Source: Chloroflexota bacterium (GTDB lineage Bacteria > Chloroflexota > Chloroflexia > JAMDCE01). Taken from it: a stretch of DNA of 9,828 nucleotides. Below are positions 1 through 7,084 of the stretch, piece after piece (positions within the stretch are counted from its first letter, which is position 1; every line of letters begins with the position of its first letter). A program made the translations under genes and the position numbers. The notes under the pieces were generated by a model that saw nothing but the letters and a program-made list of their open reading frames with translations, made no database searches and was not told the origin of the DNA. Location: assembly GCA_023489135.1 (NCBI GenBank), contig JAMDCE010000083.1, forward strand, positions 1-9,828, read 5' to 3'.

Positions 1-783
1 GAGACATGCACCCCGTTTTTTCAGTGCTTCTTCAAGTACTGGCCCGACTGCCCGTACTCCATTTTGATAGGGTCCAATTATAAGAGTTATCCTGACCCGA
101 GAGTATCCCCAATCCTGGTTGGCCCGGACGTAGACTATTCCTCGAATCTAAAGGCTATGCTTGCTCGTATCGAGCAGGACTGGGTTATCATCTGGCTTGA
201 AGATCTGTTCCTGTCTGGCCTTGTGGACACTTCAAGGATTTGCGGTCTGATCAGCGTAGCGCAGCGTAAACGGGGTGCATGTCTCATTCTCGAAGCGAAT
301 CGGTATTCGATAGTGAGGGTGAGGAATGGAGGCGACGAGGTCGTCGAGATTTGCCGTGATTCGCCTTATCGAGTAAGCATCGGCTTGGGACTGTGGCAGA
401 AGGATGTTCTCTCTGCCCTGCTGCGCCCTGGCGAGACGGCCTGGGAGCTTGAGCGCAAAGGCACTGAGCGCTCCCGCGAGTTGGAAGACCCTTTCTTAGC
501 TTTGCCCAGGAGCGCAGTACGGAAGCCACCAATTTCGACCGTTCACGGTCTCGTGATGGGTACGTGGACCAAGGAGGCTGTACTCTTCCTACAGAGGGAG
601 GGACTGGGCAACACCCTCCTGGGCTTCCCTCAGGAAACCCTTTGGTCGAAGGTGTACCGCGTGCTCTATGCCAGGGCGCGGTATCGGGCGTTCAGCTTTC
701 TTCATAACATGCGAGCGGCCACCTCGCCAGCCCCTGGCTGTTCGCAACCAAATGAGAGGATCGACATAGATGCAGCCGGGTAG
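1..783 (+). CDS. 5'-truncated polysaccharide-locus protein, possible glycosyltransferase, unknown family
   Basis: The reading frame is open from the first base of the window to a TAG at 781-783, giving 260 visible residues. A TTG at 64 could start the protein, but the frame upstream already reads as plausible coding sequence (CFFKYWPDCPYSILIGSN), so I treat the gene as cut by the window edge. The sequence has no signal peptide or membrane segment. The visible pattern is WPDCPY, then a D-x-D-like GPDVDYSS (about residues 41-48), then WLEDLFLSG (65-73) and, further on, a LLRPGETAWELE stretch. From memory this pattern matches a poorly characterised family that recurs beside glycosyltransferases in LPS and capsule clusters, and the acidic LEDLFL segment could be a GT-A-like metal site. 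That role is inference. The last 25 or so residues are low in conserved features. The next gene follows after 64 bases. Confidence 0.7.
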   Translation, partial: ETCTPFFQCFFKYWPDCPYSILIGSNYKSYPDPRVSPILVGPDVDYSSNLKAMLARIEQDWVIIWLEDLFLSGLVDTSRICGLISVAQRKRGACLILEANRYSIVRVRNGGDEVVEICRDSPYRVSIGLGLWQKDVLSALLRPGETAWELERKGTERSRELEDPFLALPRSAVRKPPISTVHGLVMGTWTKEAVLFLQREGLGNTLLGFPQETLWSKVYRVLYARARYRAFSFLHNMRAATSPAPGCSQPNERIDIDAAG

Positions 784-847
784 GTGCTAGCGAGCTGGCG
801 GCGGGCCGCAGCTAACACTCCGAATTCTCGCACGCGCGGTACCAAGT

Positions 848-1987
848 GTGAGTTGTTTTCTCTACAGGATTCTTTTCATCATAGTCCTAACATGCTTCTT
901 TCAGTTGTCGATGCCGCGCTTTATGGCGCGACTCACTGAGAATATCCGGATCAAAGCCGAGTTGCTCCCGTCGCTCCATCAGTTGAACGCGAACGGTGAT
1001 ATTTCTTCCATATGTAACGGACTGGGGCTAGAGGTTGCGCGGGAAAGTGATGCTCACAACTTGGATGTCTCGGACAGGAAATACGCGGCAGCATCTGACC
1101 GCATTGCCGCCGTATATTTCCTTCACGCAAAACAGTGGAGGGCCGCGGAATCGAGGTTGATGCACCTGACACAGGCGAACCCGGACGACTCGTTGGCACA
1201 CACGTGGTTGGCCAAAGCCTACAAGCAGATGAATGATTGGCAGAGAGCCGTGCAGGAAGTCGTCCTTTCCCGCAATTGGAAATGCGTCTACATCCTGGGT
1301 CAGGAGGCAGTGAGAGCGGAGGTTTGGGACCAAGCCCGGTTCATTTATGAAACGGCAATTGCGAACGGCGGCCGATTCGGATGGGCCTATTACGGATTGG
1401 GCCAGGTTTACGAGGCAGATGGGAACCTGGAAGATGGCGCAGCCGCATATCGCGATGGCATAGACGCCGACCCGAAGTTTCTGTACAACTACACTAATCT
1501 GGCATCTCTCTACGCAGTCGAGGGTAAGTTGGACCTCGCCAGTCACTGGTATGCAAAAGCCTTGGAGCGAGTCCAGGAAGAGTCAGCTTTTCTTCCGCAT
1601 CTCGGACTGGGCATGGTAGCGCTACAGGCGGGAGAAGCTGAAGTTGCTCTCGAAGAGCTGATGGCTGCTCGAAGCCTGGCGCCAAGGGAATCGAAGGTGG
1701 CATATGAGATAAGTGCCACCTACGCATCGATGGAACAGCCAGGACAGGCGATCATGTGGCTGCAGGAGGCTGTTCGCCTCGACCCAGGCAAACTGTATTA
1801 TCGCTACGACTTGGCCTCGACGTATGCGTGGGCGGGAGACTGTGTTCAGGCAGGAGAAACGTGGAAATCCATTGCACAACTCTTCGACCCCCAGGATAGT
1901 AGACCGGCTCAGAGATATTTGCAGGCTATGGAAACTGGTGCAGATTGCCGAGTCCTGGTGCCCCAACCAGGCGTTGTTCCAAACTAG
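848..1987 (+). CDS. TPR-repeat protein with N-terminal membrane anchor or signal peptide
   Basis: This 379-residue protein starts at a GTG. I prefer it to the in-frame ATG at 911 because it adds a short basic N-terminus and a hydrophobic segment (about residues 4-21, LYRILFIIVLTCFFQL), typical of a signal anchor or signal peptide. No clear Shine-Dalgarno site precedes either codon. From about residue 82 the chain is a run of tetratricopeptide helices: roughly 82-114, 115-143, 178-210, 212-244, 248-281, 284-315 and 317-348. The usual W/L-G-Y-A-P positions are visible, for example WAYYGLGQVYEADGNLEDG and QAIMWLQEAVRLDP. TPR solenoids bind proteins and have no catalysis of their own. Its position six bases upstream of the flippase suggests a scaffold for the assembly or export machinery, on the outer face of the membrane if the hydrophobic segment acts as predicted. 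The partner is unknown. Confidence 0.88.
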   Translation: MSCFLYRILFIIVLTCFFQLSMPRFMARLTENIRIKAELLPSLHQLNANGDISSICNGLGLEVARESDAHNLDVSDRKYAAASDRIAAVYFLHAKQWRAAESRLMHLTQANPDDSLAHTWLAKAYKQMNDWQRAVQEVVLSRNWKCVYILGQEAVRAEVWDQARFIYETAIANGGRFGWAYYGLGQVYEADGNLEDGAAAYRDGIDADPKFLYNYTNLASLYAVEGKLDLASHWYAKALERVQEESAFLPHLGLGMVALQAGEAEVALEELMAARSLAPRESKVAYEISATYASMEQPGQAIMWLQEAVRLDPGKLYYRYDLASTYAWAGDCVQAGETWKSIAQLFDPQDSRPAQRYLQAMETGADCRVLVPQPGVVPN

Positions 1988-1993
1988 GATTCA

Positions 1994-3349
1994 GTGAACA
2001 CGACTTTGACGTTCGCTACGAACATTCGGAGCAGACTGCCGACAGTTGAGACCCTGACCCAAGGGAAGACTGCCACATTGCTGCTACTTCTATTCGCCAA
2101 TGGCGTTTCAAACTTGGTCCAGTTTGTCATCAACATCGCAGTTGCCAGGATGACCGACGCCGCAGAGTTTGGCGTGTTCTCCACATTGATCTCGATAGCC
2201 ATGACTGCATCGCTGCTAATCAATGCCGGTTCGACGGTTAGCCTGGTCAGGCTGTTAAGTGGCGAGCAAGAGGAGCGTGCTGGACGATTTATCCTCCAGG
2301 CAGTTGTGATGATGGAGCTAACACTCGCAATGCTGATGCTCGGAGCGGCGATGCTCGTCACGCCCCAGATCACCGTTTGGCTGCAGGTTCCTGAGGCTCA
2401 TCAGGTACTTGTGCCACTTGCCATTGCGACCGCCGTATCTCTAACGCTGTTGGATGTATGCCGCGCCTTTTTTCAGGCAAAGGGTAAGTACTCGTATCTG
2501 GCATGGACTGCGCTTGCTTACGCCGCTGCGCGTATGGTTTGCGGCGGGGCGGTCATCCTGACATCCTCCGGCGAGATTCGAGTCGAGACGATTTTCCTGG
2601 CGACGTACACCGTTCCGACGCTGTTACTCCTCATGGTGTTTGACAGAGGACCCATAGCCTATTTGGGCTTTCCCCACATTGCGATTGATGAAGTCCTCGT
2701 GCAAATGAAACGCGTGATCCGATATACGCAATGGACCTCTGTCTCTTCAATTGGTTACCCTTTGTTGGCGCAATTGCCCGTGTTTTTTCTCGCATCGGGC
2801 GTCTCCCAGAGGGAAGTTGGGTTGTATTCAGCTGGGGCGTCGTTCGCAGTCGTGTTCAGTTTGCTCAATCTGTCCATCCGTCAGATCACGTTGCCGACTG
2901 TGAGCAGGTTTACCACCACAGACGAGGTGTTCACGTTCCTGCGCAAACTCCGGTCCCTCTTGCCTATATACTTGCTGTGCTCAGCTCTCGTGATGGTGGT
3001 GATGGGATTCGGCATAACGCTGCTTCTTGGCGAAAAATATCGTGAGTCTCTGCCTGTGTTCCTTGCCATCGGGAGCGCGAGCGCGTGCTCGATCGCAGTT
3101 GGTCAGGCGAACTTGATCGCACACGCTCTTTACAAGCCGCACATTGGGGCCTATCAGACCATCATCCAGGGCGTGGCGCTGATTGTTGGTTTGTACCTCT
3201 TAGTGGCCTGTGGCTTATCCGGAGCTCTTGACATTGCCCTATGGTTTGGATTCGTCATTGCGGTTGGCGAGATATTAACCTTTGCGTTCATCCTTCGCCT
3301 GATCTTGCGGTATCGGCAAGGCAGGCAATCTCAGTGCCTATCGCCGTAG
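1994..3349 (+). CDS. Wzx-type lipid-linked oligosaccharide flippase (MOP superfamily)
   Basis: This is a 451-residue, strongly hydrophobic protein, the usual length for Wzx/RfbX flippases. It starts at a GTG with AGGA at 1986-1989 just upstream and lies six bases after the TPR gene, so the two are probably cotranscribed. About 12 to 14 hydrophobic segments can be drawn. The N-terminal part has the family pattern of a first helix with the NGVSNLVQFVINIAVARM segment (residues 36-53) followed by a short AEFGVFSTLISIA stretch, seen in polysaccharide biosynthesis proteins that move undecaprenyl-linked repeat units across the cytoplasmic membrane. The second half repeats this arrangement (YPLLAQLPVFFLASGVSQREVGLYSAG, 255-281). 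Helix pairs are joined by short basic loops on the presumed cytoplasmic side. Flippases diverge quickly, so the substrate cannot be read from sequence. The family assignment is firm; the exact symbol is left open. Confidence 0.9.
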   Translation: MNTTLTFATNIRSRLPTVETLTQGKTATLLLLLFANGVSNLVQFVINIAVARMTDAAEFGVFSTLISIAMTASLLINAGSTVSLVRLLSGEQEERAGRFILQAVVMMELTLAMLMLGAAMLVTPQITVWLQVPEAHQVLVPLAIATAVSLTLLDVCRAFFQAKGKYSYLAWTALAYAAARMVCGGAVILTSSGEIRVETIFLATYTVPTLLLLMVFDRGPIAYLGFPHIAIDEVLVQMKRVIRYTQWTSVSSIGYPLLAQLPVFFLASGVSQREVGLYSAGASFAVVFSLLNLSIRQITLPTVSRFTTTDEVFTFLRKLRSLLPIYLLCSALVMVVMGFGITLLLGEKYRESLPVFLAIGSASACSIAVGQANLIAHALYKPHIGAYQTIIQGVALIVGLYLLVACGLSGALDIALWFGFVIAVGEILTFAFILRLILRYRQGRQSQCLSP

Positions 3350-3407
3350 AGGTCAGCACTTTTCCATTGAGCAACTCTTGCCCGTCAGTGGTCGTGCATA
3401 AGTCGAG

Positions 3408-3476
3408 ATGAGACCATCAGGAGGGGGCCAGACAATGACCTTGTATGGCACAGTGGCCTCTGGAGAAATGTGTTGA
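3408..3476 (+). promoter_or_regulatory. Candidate leader mini-ORF overlapping the wzy-like start
   Basis: A strong Shine-Dalgarno match, AGGAGGGGG at 3419-3427, lies ahead of an ATG at 3435. This opens a 13-codon ORF (MTLYGTVASGEMC) that ends at TGA 3474-3476. The same frame also has an ATG at 3408, which would give 22 codons, but without a good upstream site. The stop lies inside the start region of the next gene, whose GTG is at 3470, so ribosomes ending here would be placed to re-initiate. This could be a translationally coupled leader, or chance. Conservation in relatives is the deciding evidence and cannot be seen here. Confidence 0.35.
3462..3466 (+). promoter_or_regulatory. Ribosome binding site of the wzy-like gene
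   Basis: GGAGA lies directly before the GTG at 3470 with only three bases between. A TTG follows at 3473, which would have a more usual spacing of six bases. Either codon could be the real start; the difference is one residue. Confidence 0.55.
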
Positions 3477-4960
3477 CGAGAGCCCTAGCTCTAGCGTCGC
3501 CTCTTCACACACGTGCTATCTACGTTCTTACGCTTTTCTCGATTGCGCTGTTTGGTAGCGTGGTCGGATTCTGGAACTGGCGGGGCGTGGGCGCTCTTGC
3601 GGGTATTCTGGTGAGCTTGCTCGTCTGGCGCAGACCAGCCATCGGGGTTGTTATCTTGATGTGGGCAGCGGCGTATGAGAACTTCGTGATAGTTGAAGGG
3701 CCGTTTCCTTTGATCGACGAACTCACGGCCGGCAAGGCTGCAGGCGCAGTGGTTTTTCTTGGGGGGGCACTCGCTCTTGTTTCGCGGCGGGCCGCATTCC
3801 CACGTGCTGCGGCGTACATGGTGCCTCTGGGATTTGTGGCTCTCGCTTGCTTATCCGGCGCGTGGGCCACTGACAATGTTTTCTTTGCCCTTAGGCTGCA
3901 AAGGCTGTTGATGGTATTTGTAGCATTTTGGCTGACTCTGTCACTTCTCTCTGACCTGAGTTCCGTGAAATGGGTAACTAGCCAGATATGGATTGCCGGC
4001 GGGATGACGTCTGCCATCGCCCTCATAAGTTTCTTAATGCAAACTGAACCGAGTTCTTCGGCGTTTGGCGAAGCACGCGTCGCTGGCGGAATTGGGGACC
4101 CAAACGAGTTTGCTATGTACCAATTGATGACCGTGCCATTTGCCGTGTCTGCGTGTGTAGGCGAAGAAGGATGGTTGCGTAAGTGGGCCGCGCGGGTTGG
4201 CCTGGTTCTGATCATGCTCGCCATAATCGTATCTGCATCGCGTGGTGGACTGCTGGCGCTTGCCACGTCTCTTTTCGCATTTGCCTATGTGAAGCGTGCT
4301 ACACTTCGAGTCCGCTGGTTAGTGATTGGTCTTGTTATTCTTGTCGTACTTCTTGGCTCCTTTGGTACTCCGCTGGTCTCCAGGTTTCTGTCGACTTCCA
4401 ACTTGAGCGAGACGCTGGCAGCCGAAAGACGGCCAACTCTATGGAGTGTGGGCCTAACCGCACTGCTTGAGAATCCACTGACGGGTGTTGGGCTGGGTAA
4501 CGTGGCATCGCCCCAGGTGTACTTCTCGATTGAAGACAGAATCCCTGGGTTGCAGGTGTATGGCACTGCTGCCGTGATTCACAATGGCTTCCTGGAGATT
4601 GGTGCGGAGTTGGGTGTGGTCGGACTAGGGCTCTTCTTGGCACTTCTAATGGGTTTGATCTACAGATGTCTCGGGGCTGCCCTGCGGGCAAACCTAGCTG
4701 GCGAGCCGAGGTTGGGTGCTGCTCTCCAGGACATAGCCGTATCGCTGGTGGGCGGTGGAGTCGCGCTTCTGTTTCTCAGCGGACAGTACGAGAAAATGCT
4801 TTGGCTTGTGCTTGCCATTTCACAAGCAAGCGTCCTCATCGTCAGGTCTTTGCCAACTCGGAGGGCCCCGCTTGTGAGCAGTGACGGCACGTCCGCCAGC
4901 GGTTTAGCTGGAAAAGCTACTCGTGAGGCCAGGCCAGAACAGTCGCGGCCGAAACTATAA
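3470..4960 (+). CDS. Wzy / O-antigen ligase family membrane protein
   Basis: This is a polytopic protein of 496 residues with about 12 hydrophobic segments. The Wzy_C/O-antigen ligase signature is present. It includes IVSASRGGLLALATS (residues 253-267), a long extracytoplasmic loop from roughly 297 to 370, a GVGLGN motif (339-344) and HNGFLEIGAELGVVGL (371-386), whose histidine and Arg/Gly residues belong to the conserved core of this fold. A GDPNEFA segment (209-215) precedes the core. Members either polymerise lipid-linked repeat units or ligate finished chains to lipid A or protein. The adjacent flippase favours a polymerase, but sequence alone does not separate the two. The last 35 residues (about 462-496) are hydrophilic, rich in Ser, Arg and Ala, and probably a disordered cytoplasmic tail. 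The gap to the flippase gene is 120 bases and holds a candidate leader ORF. The next gene begins 12 bases downstream. Confidence 0.9.
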   Translation: MLTRALALASPLHTRAIYVLTLFSIALFGSVVGFWNWRGVGALAGILVSLLVWRRPAIGVVILMWAAAYENFVIVEGPFPLIDELTAGKAAGAVVFLGGALALVSRRAAFPRAAAYMVPLGFVALACLSGAWATDNVFFALRLQRLLMVFVAFWLTLSLLSDLSSVKWVTSQIWIAGGMTSAIALISFLMQTEPSSSAFGEARVAGGIGDPNEFAMYQLMTVPFAVSACVGEEGWLRKWAARVGLVLIMLAIIVSASRGGLLALATSLFAFAYVKRATLRVRWLVIGLVILVVLLGSFGTPLVSRFLSTSNLSETLAAERRPTLWSVGLTALLENPLTGVGLGNVASPQVYFSIEDRIPGLQVYGTAAVIHNGFLEIGAELGVVGLGLFLALLMGLIYRCLGAALRANLAGEPRLGAALQDIAVSLVGGGVALLFLSGQYEKMLWLVLAISQASVLIVRSLPTRRAPLVSSDGTSASGLAGKATREARPEQSRPKL

Positions 4961-4972
4961 TCTGTAGCGTTG

Positions 4973-6118
4973 ATGGGTACAGTTAAAGTTCTTCAAATAG
5001 TGGACCAATTAGGGGGGGGAGGTGCCGAACGTGTTGTGGTGGACATTGCCACGCATTTACCTTCCGGCTATGAACCGCTGGTTTGCGTCACGAGAGCACG
5101 AGGGAGCCTTGCGTATGCGCCAAAACTCAAAGAGCGCAATGTGCCTTTCGTCCCAGTCGGTCGCCGATGGCGATATGATGTGGTGGGTTTGATGCAGTTG
5201 CGAAGGCTCGTCAGCGACTTTAGGCCAGATATCGTGCACACACACTTGGCTGGGTCCAACGCGATAGGCAGGCTACTGCGGCTATCTGCTCACATACCTG
5301 TGCTCATTTCTCACGAACACACCTGGGCGTATGACCCTAGAGACAGAGTGCGCATTCTTGCAAACCGTTTACTGTCCCCACTGTCCGACGCGATTGTGGC
5401 CGTTTCGGGGGCCGACCGACGGCAGTTGATCAAGGTCGAGCACCTGCCACCCCATAAGATCAGTGTCATATACAATGGCGTTGACTTCTCGCGTGTTGAT
5501 AATCACGTGCCAAGTGCTATTTACCGCCAAACGCTGGGCATCGACGAGCGCACCTTCTTGGCTGCGATCGTCGGCAAGCTGGAGTTTCAAAAGGGACACG
5601 ATGTCTTGCTGGAGTCCTTGACCAAGGTGGTTACGAGACTTCCATCCTTCAAACTGCTAGTGCTCGGCGAAGGTAGCTTGAGAGTGGAACTAGAGGCAAA
5701 GACATCCGAACTCAACTTGCACGACCACGTTGTGTTTATGGGTTTCGCCGACGACGTCGGCTCCGTGCTAAGCTGCGTCGATCTTGTGGTGATGCCATCC
5801 CATTTCGAGGGGCATCCGCTAGCGCTTCTGGAGGCAATGGCTGCTGGCCGAACTGTCATTGCCACCGACGTAGGAGGGGTGCCCGAGGTGATACGCCCTG
5901 GCGAGACAGGGATTCTAATACCACCTGGCTCTCCAGATGCGCTTGCCTCTTCAATACTCGATGTCGCCAGCGCCCCGGATATGGCTGCTAAACTAGGCCG
6001 TGCGGCGGCGGCGGACGTGCGCGCTCGTTTTTCGATCCAAGCTGCTATGGCACAGTATCTCGCCCTCTACGAACGGCTACTCTCAACCAATGGGCGAGCC
6101 TCAATTGCTCTTCCGTAA
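4973..6118 (+). CDS. Family 4 glycosyltransferase (GT-B fold, retaining)
   Basis: This is a cytoplasmic glycosyltransferase of 381 residues, the usual length for GT4. I start it at the ATG at 4973; a TTG directly before it (4970) would add one residue. No good Shine-Dalgarno site is visible. The N-terminal acceptor domain opens with VLQIVDQLGGGGAERVV (residues 6-22), a glycine-rich loop with the common GGAER variant. Next come DIVHTHLAGSN (86-96) and LISHEHTW (111-118). The C-terminal donor domain has GKLEFQKGHD with Lys207 (201-210), VVFMGFADDV (253-262) and the EX7E element FEGHPLALLE with Glu279 and Glu287. It continues into AMAAGRTVIATDVGGVPEVI, and these residues bind the nucleotide-sugar. 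It would transfer one sugar from an NDP donor to the growing lipid-linked repeat unit; donor and acceptor are not predictable. It is separated by 12 bases from the upstream wzy-like gene. Confidence 0.93.
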   Translation: MGTVKVLQIVDQLGGGGAERVVVDIATHLPSGYEPLVCVTRARGSLAYAPKLKERNVPFVPVGRRWRYDVVGLMQLRRLVSDFRPDIVHTHLAGSNAIGRLLRLSAHIPVLISHEHTWAYDPRDRVRILANRLLSPLSDAIVAVSGADRRQLIKVEHLPPHKISVIYNGVDFSRVDNHVPSAIYRQTLGIDERTFLAAIVGKLEFQKGHDVLLESLTKVVTRLPSFKLLVLGEGSLRVELEAKTSELNLHDHVVFMGFADDVGSVLSCVDLVVMPSHFEGHPLALLEAMAAGRTVIATDVGGVPEVIRPGETGILIPPGSPDALASSILDVASAPDMAAKLGRAAAADVRARFSIQAAMAQYLALYERLLSTNGRASIALP

Positions 6119-6317
6119 GCGCACGCAATTTAAGCACGACGTTCCGAAAACGGTTAGAGTGGCAGTTATCTTGGTTTCCTCCTGTGCTAATAGTGTTACG
6201 AATACAGCTAGTTGCTCCTTGTGTGGAATTTTGCGCTTCCGGGGAGTTTATCGGTCCGATCGCAAGGGTGTCCTTTGCGGTATCCAACCTGCACAGAATT
6301 GTGGAAGACTATCGTCT
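6119..6317 (+). other. 199-base spacer, no confident gene or promoter
   Basis: This is the longest gene-free stretch between genes in the window. The downstream methyltransferase frame stays open through it but translates to a Cys-rich, composition-biased stretch (with TASCSLCG near 6205-6228), and no codon in it has a good ribosome binding site. A second frame from GTG 6184 is also open to 6378. I see no convincing -35/-10 pair and no strong hairpin followed by a T-run. An internal promoter remains possible because the operon's composition changes here. Confidence 0.5.
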
Positions 6318-7064
6318 ATGTTTCGTAGGGTTAAGAATTATATTCGGTCTCTGGATTCACGATTCTGTAGGGGGTTGATTTCATTTACCTATTGGTGGTT
6401 TAGGTTCCAGACTTCCATTGCATTGGATCGAATCTTCAGACGGGGACGGATCAGCTGGGAAACGATAGATTCCGCTGTCTTTGCGGCAGCTATTCCTTCT
6501 GAGACGAGATTTGCAACACGGACTAAAGTTCTGGAATCGCTGCATAAAAGCGACAACCTTTGGTTCTTTGCGAATCTGGGGGAATGCGATAACAGGCATC
6601 GTTCACTGCCGAAGGGCATTACCACCTTCGACGATCTTTTCCCACCGAATATAGCAGTTATTGATTTTCTGCTCAGGAAGATCTCGAATCGCGAGAGTGA
6701 GGTAGTTCTTGACTATGGATGCGGTATCGGAGTGCTCATAGTCTACCTTAGCAGGCTTGGTTTTGATGTCTCTGGTTTTGACAACTGGAGAGAAGTATCT
6801 AAGTCTACCGCTGAAGGGTTTCTTTCTGCTTGCGGTATCGCAGGTCGGATACTTGATGAGGATGAGCTTTGCGCCCGATTGTACACCATACTGACATGCA
6901 TTGGTCTGCCCTGGAATTGGGCGACGGCTGTTGGAAGACTACTCGAACTGCCTTCTCTAAAATACATATTGGTTGACAGGAAGTACCGCCCAAACAACAT
7001 TCCACATTTTGAGCGCGTAGCGGAATATCCTGCATTGCTGACTGTGTTTCGTAGGATCGATTAG
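6318..7064 (+). CDS. SAM-dependent class I methyltransferase
   Basis: The frame is open further upstream, but I choose the ATG at 6318 (248 residues). It has GGAAG at 6303-6307 ten bases before it, and the upstream extension overlaps the previous gene and reads poorly. The first 125 residues are basic and aromatic-rich with no recognisable domain. Motif I of the Rossmann fold follows as VVLDYGCGIG (129-138), then the second strand FDVSGFDNW with the acidic Asp155 expected to hold the ribose hydroxyls of S-adenosylmethionine. A fourth-strand equivalent YTILTCIGLPWNW (189-201) comes next. The C-terminus ends in YPALLTVFRR. The methylated group is unknown; a sugar hydroxyl, carboxylate or chain end of the glycan is likely from context. 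By hand count G+C over 6361-6780 is about 47 percent, lower than most of the neighbouring genes, a possible sign of separate origin. The epimerase gene follows after 20 bases. Confidence 0.82.
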   Translation: MFRRVKNYIRSLDSRFCRGLISFTYWWFRFQTSIALDRIFRRGRISWETIDSAVFAAAIPSETRFATRTKVLESLHKSDNLWFFANLGECDNRHRSLPKGITTFDDLFPPNIAVIDFLLRKISNRESEVVLDYGCGIGVLIVYLSRLGFDVSGFDNWREVSKSTAEGFLSACGIAGRILDEDELCARLYTILTCIGLPWNWATAVGRLLELPSLKYILVDRKYRPNNIPHFERVAEYPALLTVFRRID

Positions 7065-7084
7065 GTACCGAGACTTGCACATCA

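Noticed and set aside
1028..1546. 172-codon minus-strand ORF
   Set aside because: It is antisense to the TPR repeats, with a Cys/Val-rich translation and no recognisable fold.
3367..3402. Possible promoter TTGAGC / CATAAG
   Set aside because: The spacing of 24 bases is far outside the usual 16 to 18.
3389..3416. Inverted repeat TGGTC/GACCA in the gap before the Wzy-like gene
   Set aside because: It has only five base pairs and an 18-base loop, with no T-run; it is too weak for a terminator or operator call.
3520..4266. Long ORF of 248 codons on the minus strand
   Set aside because: It lies wholly within the Wzy-like gene, its translation is biased in Ala, Pro, Thr and Arg with no domain, and the + strand protein has clear family motifs.
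6000..6317. Longer start of the methyltransferase at ATG 6000
   Set aside because: It would overlap the preceding glycosyltransferase by 119 bases and add a low-quality N-terminus; ATG 6318 has a better-placed GGAAG.
6184..6378. 64-codon + strand ORF from a GTG
   Set aside because: It overlaps the methyltransferase start in another frame, has no ribosome site and shows no homology I recognise.
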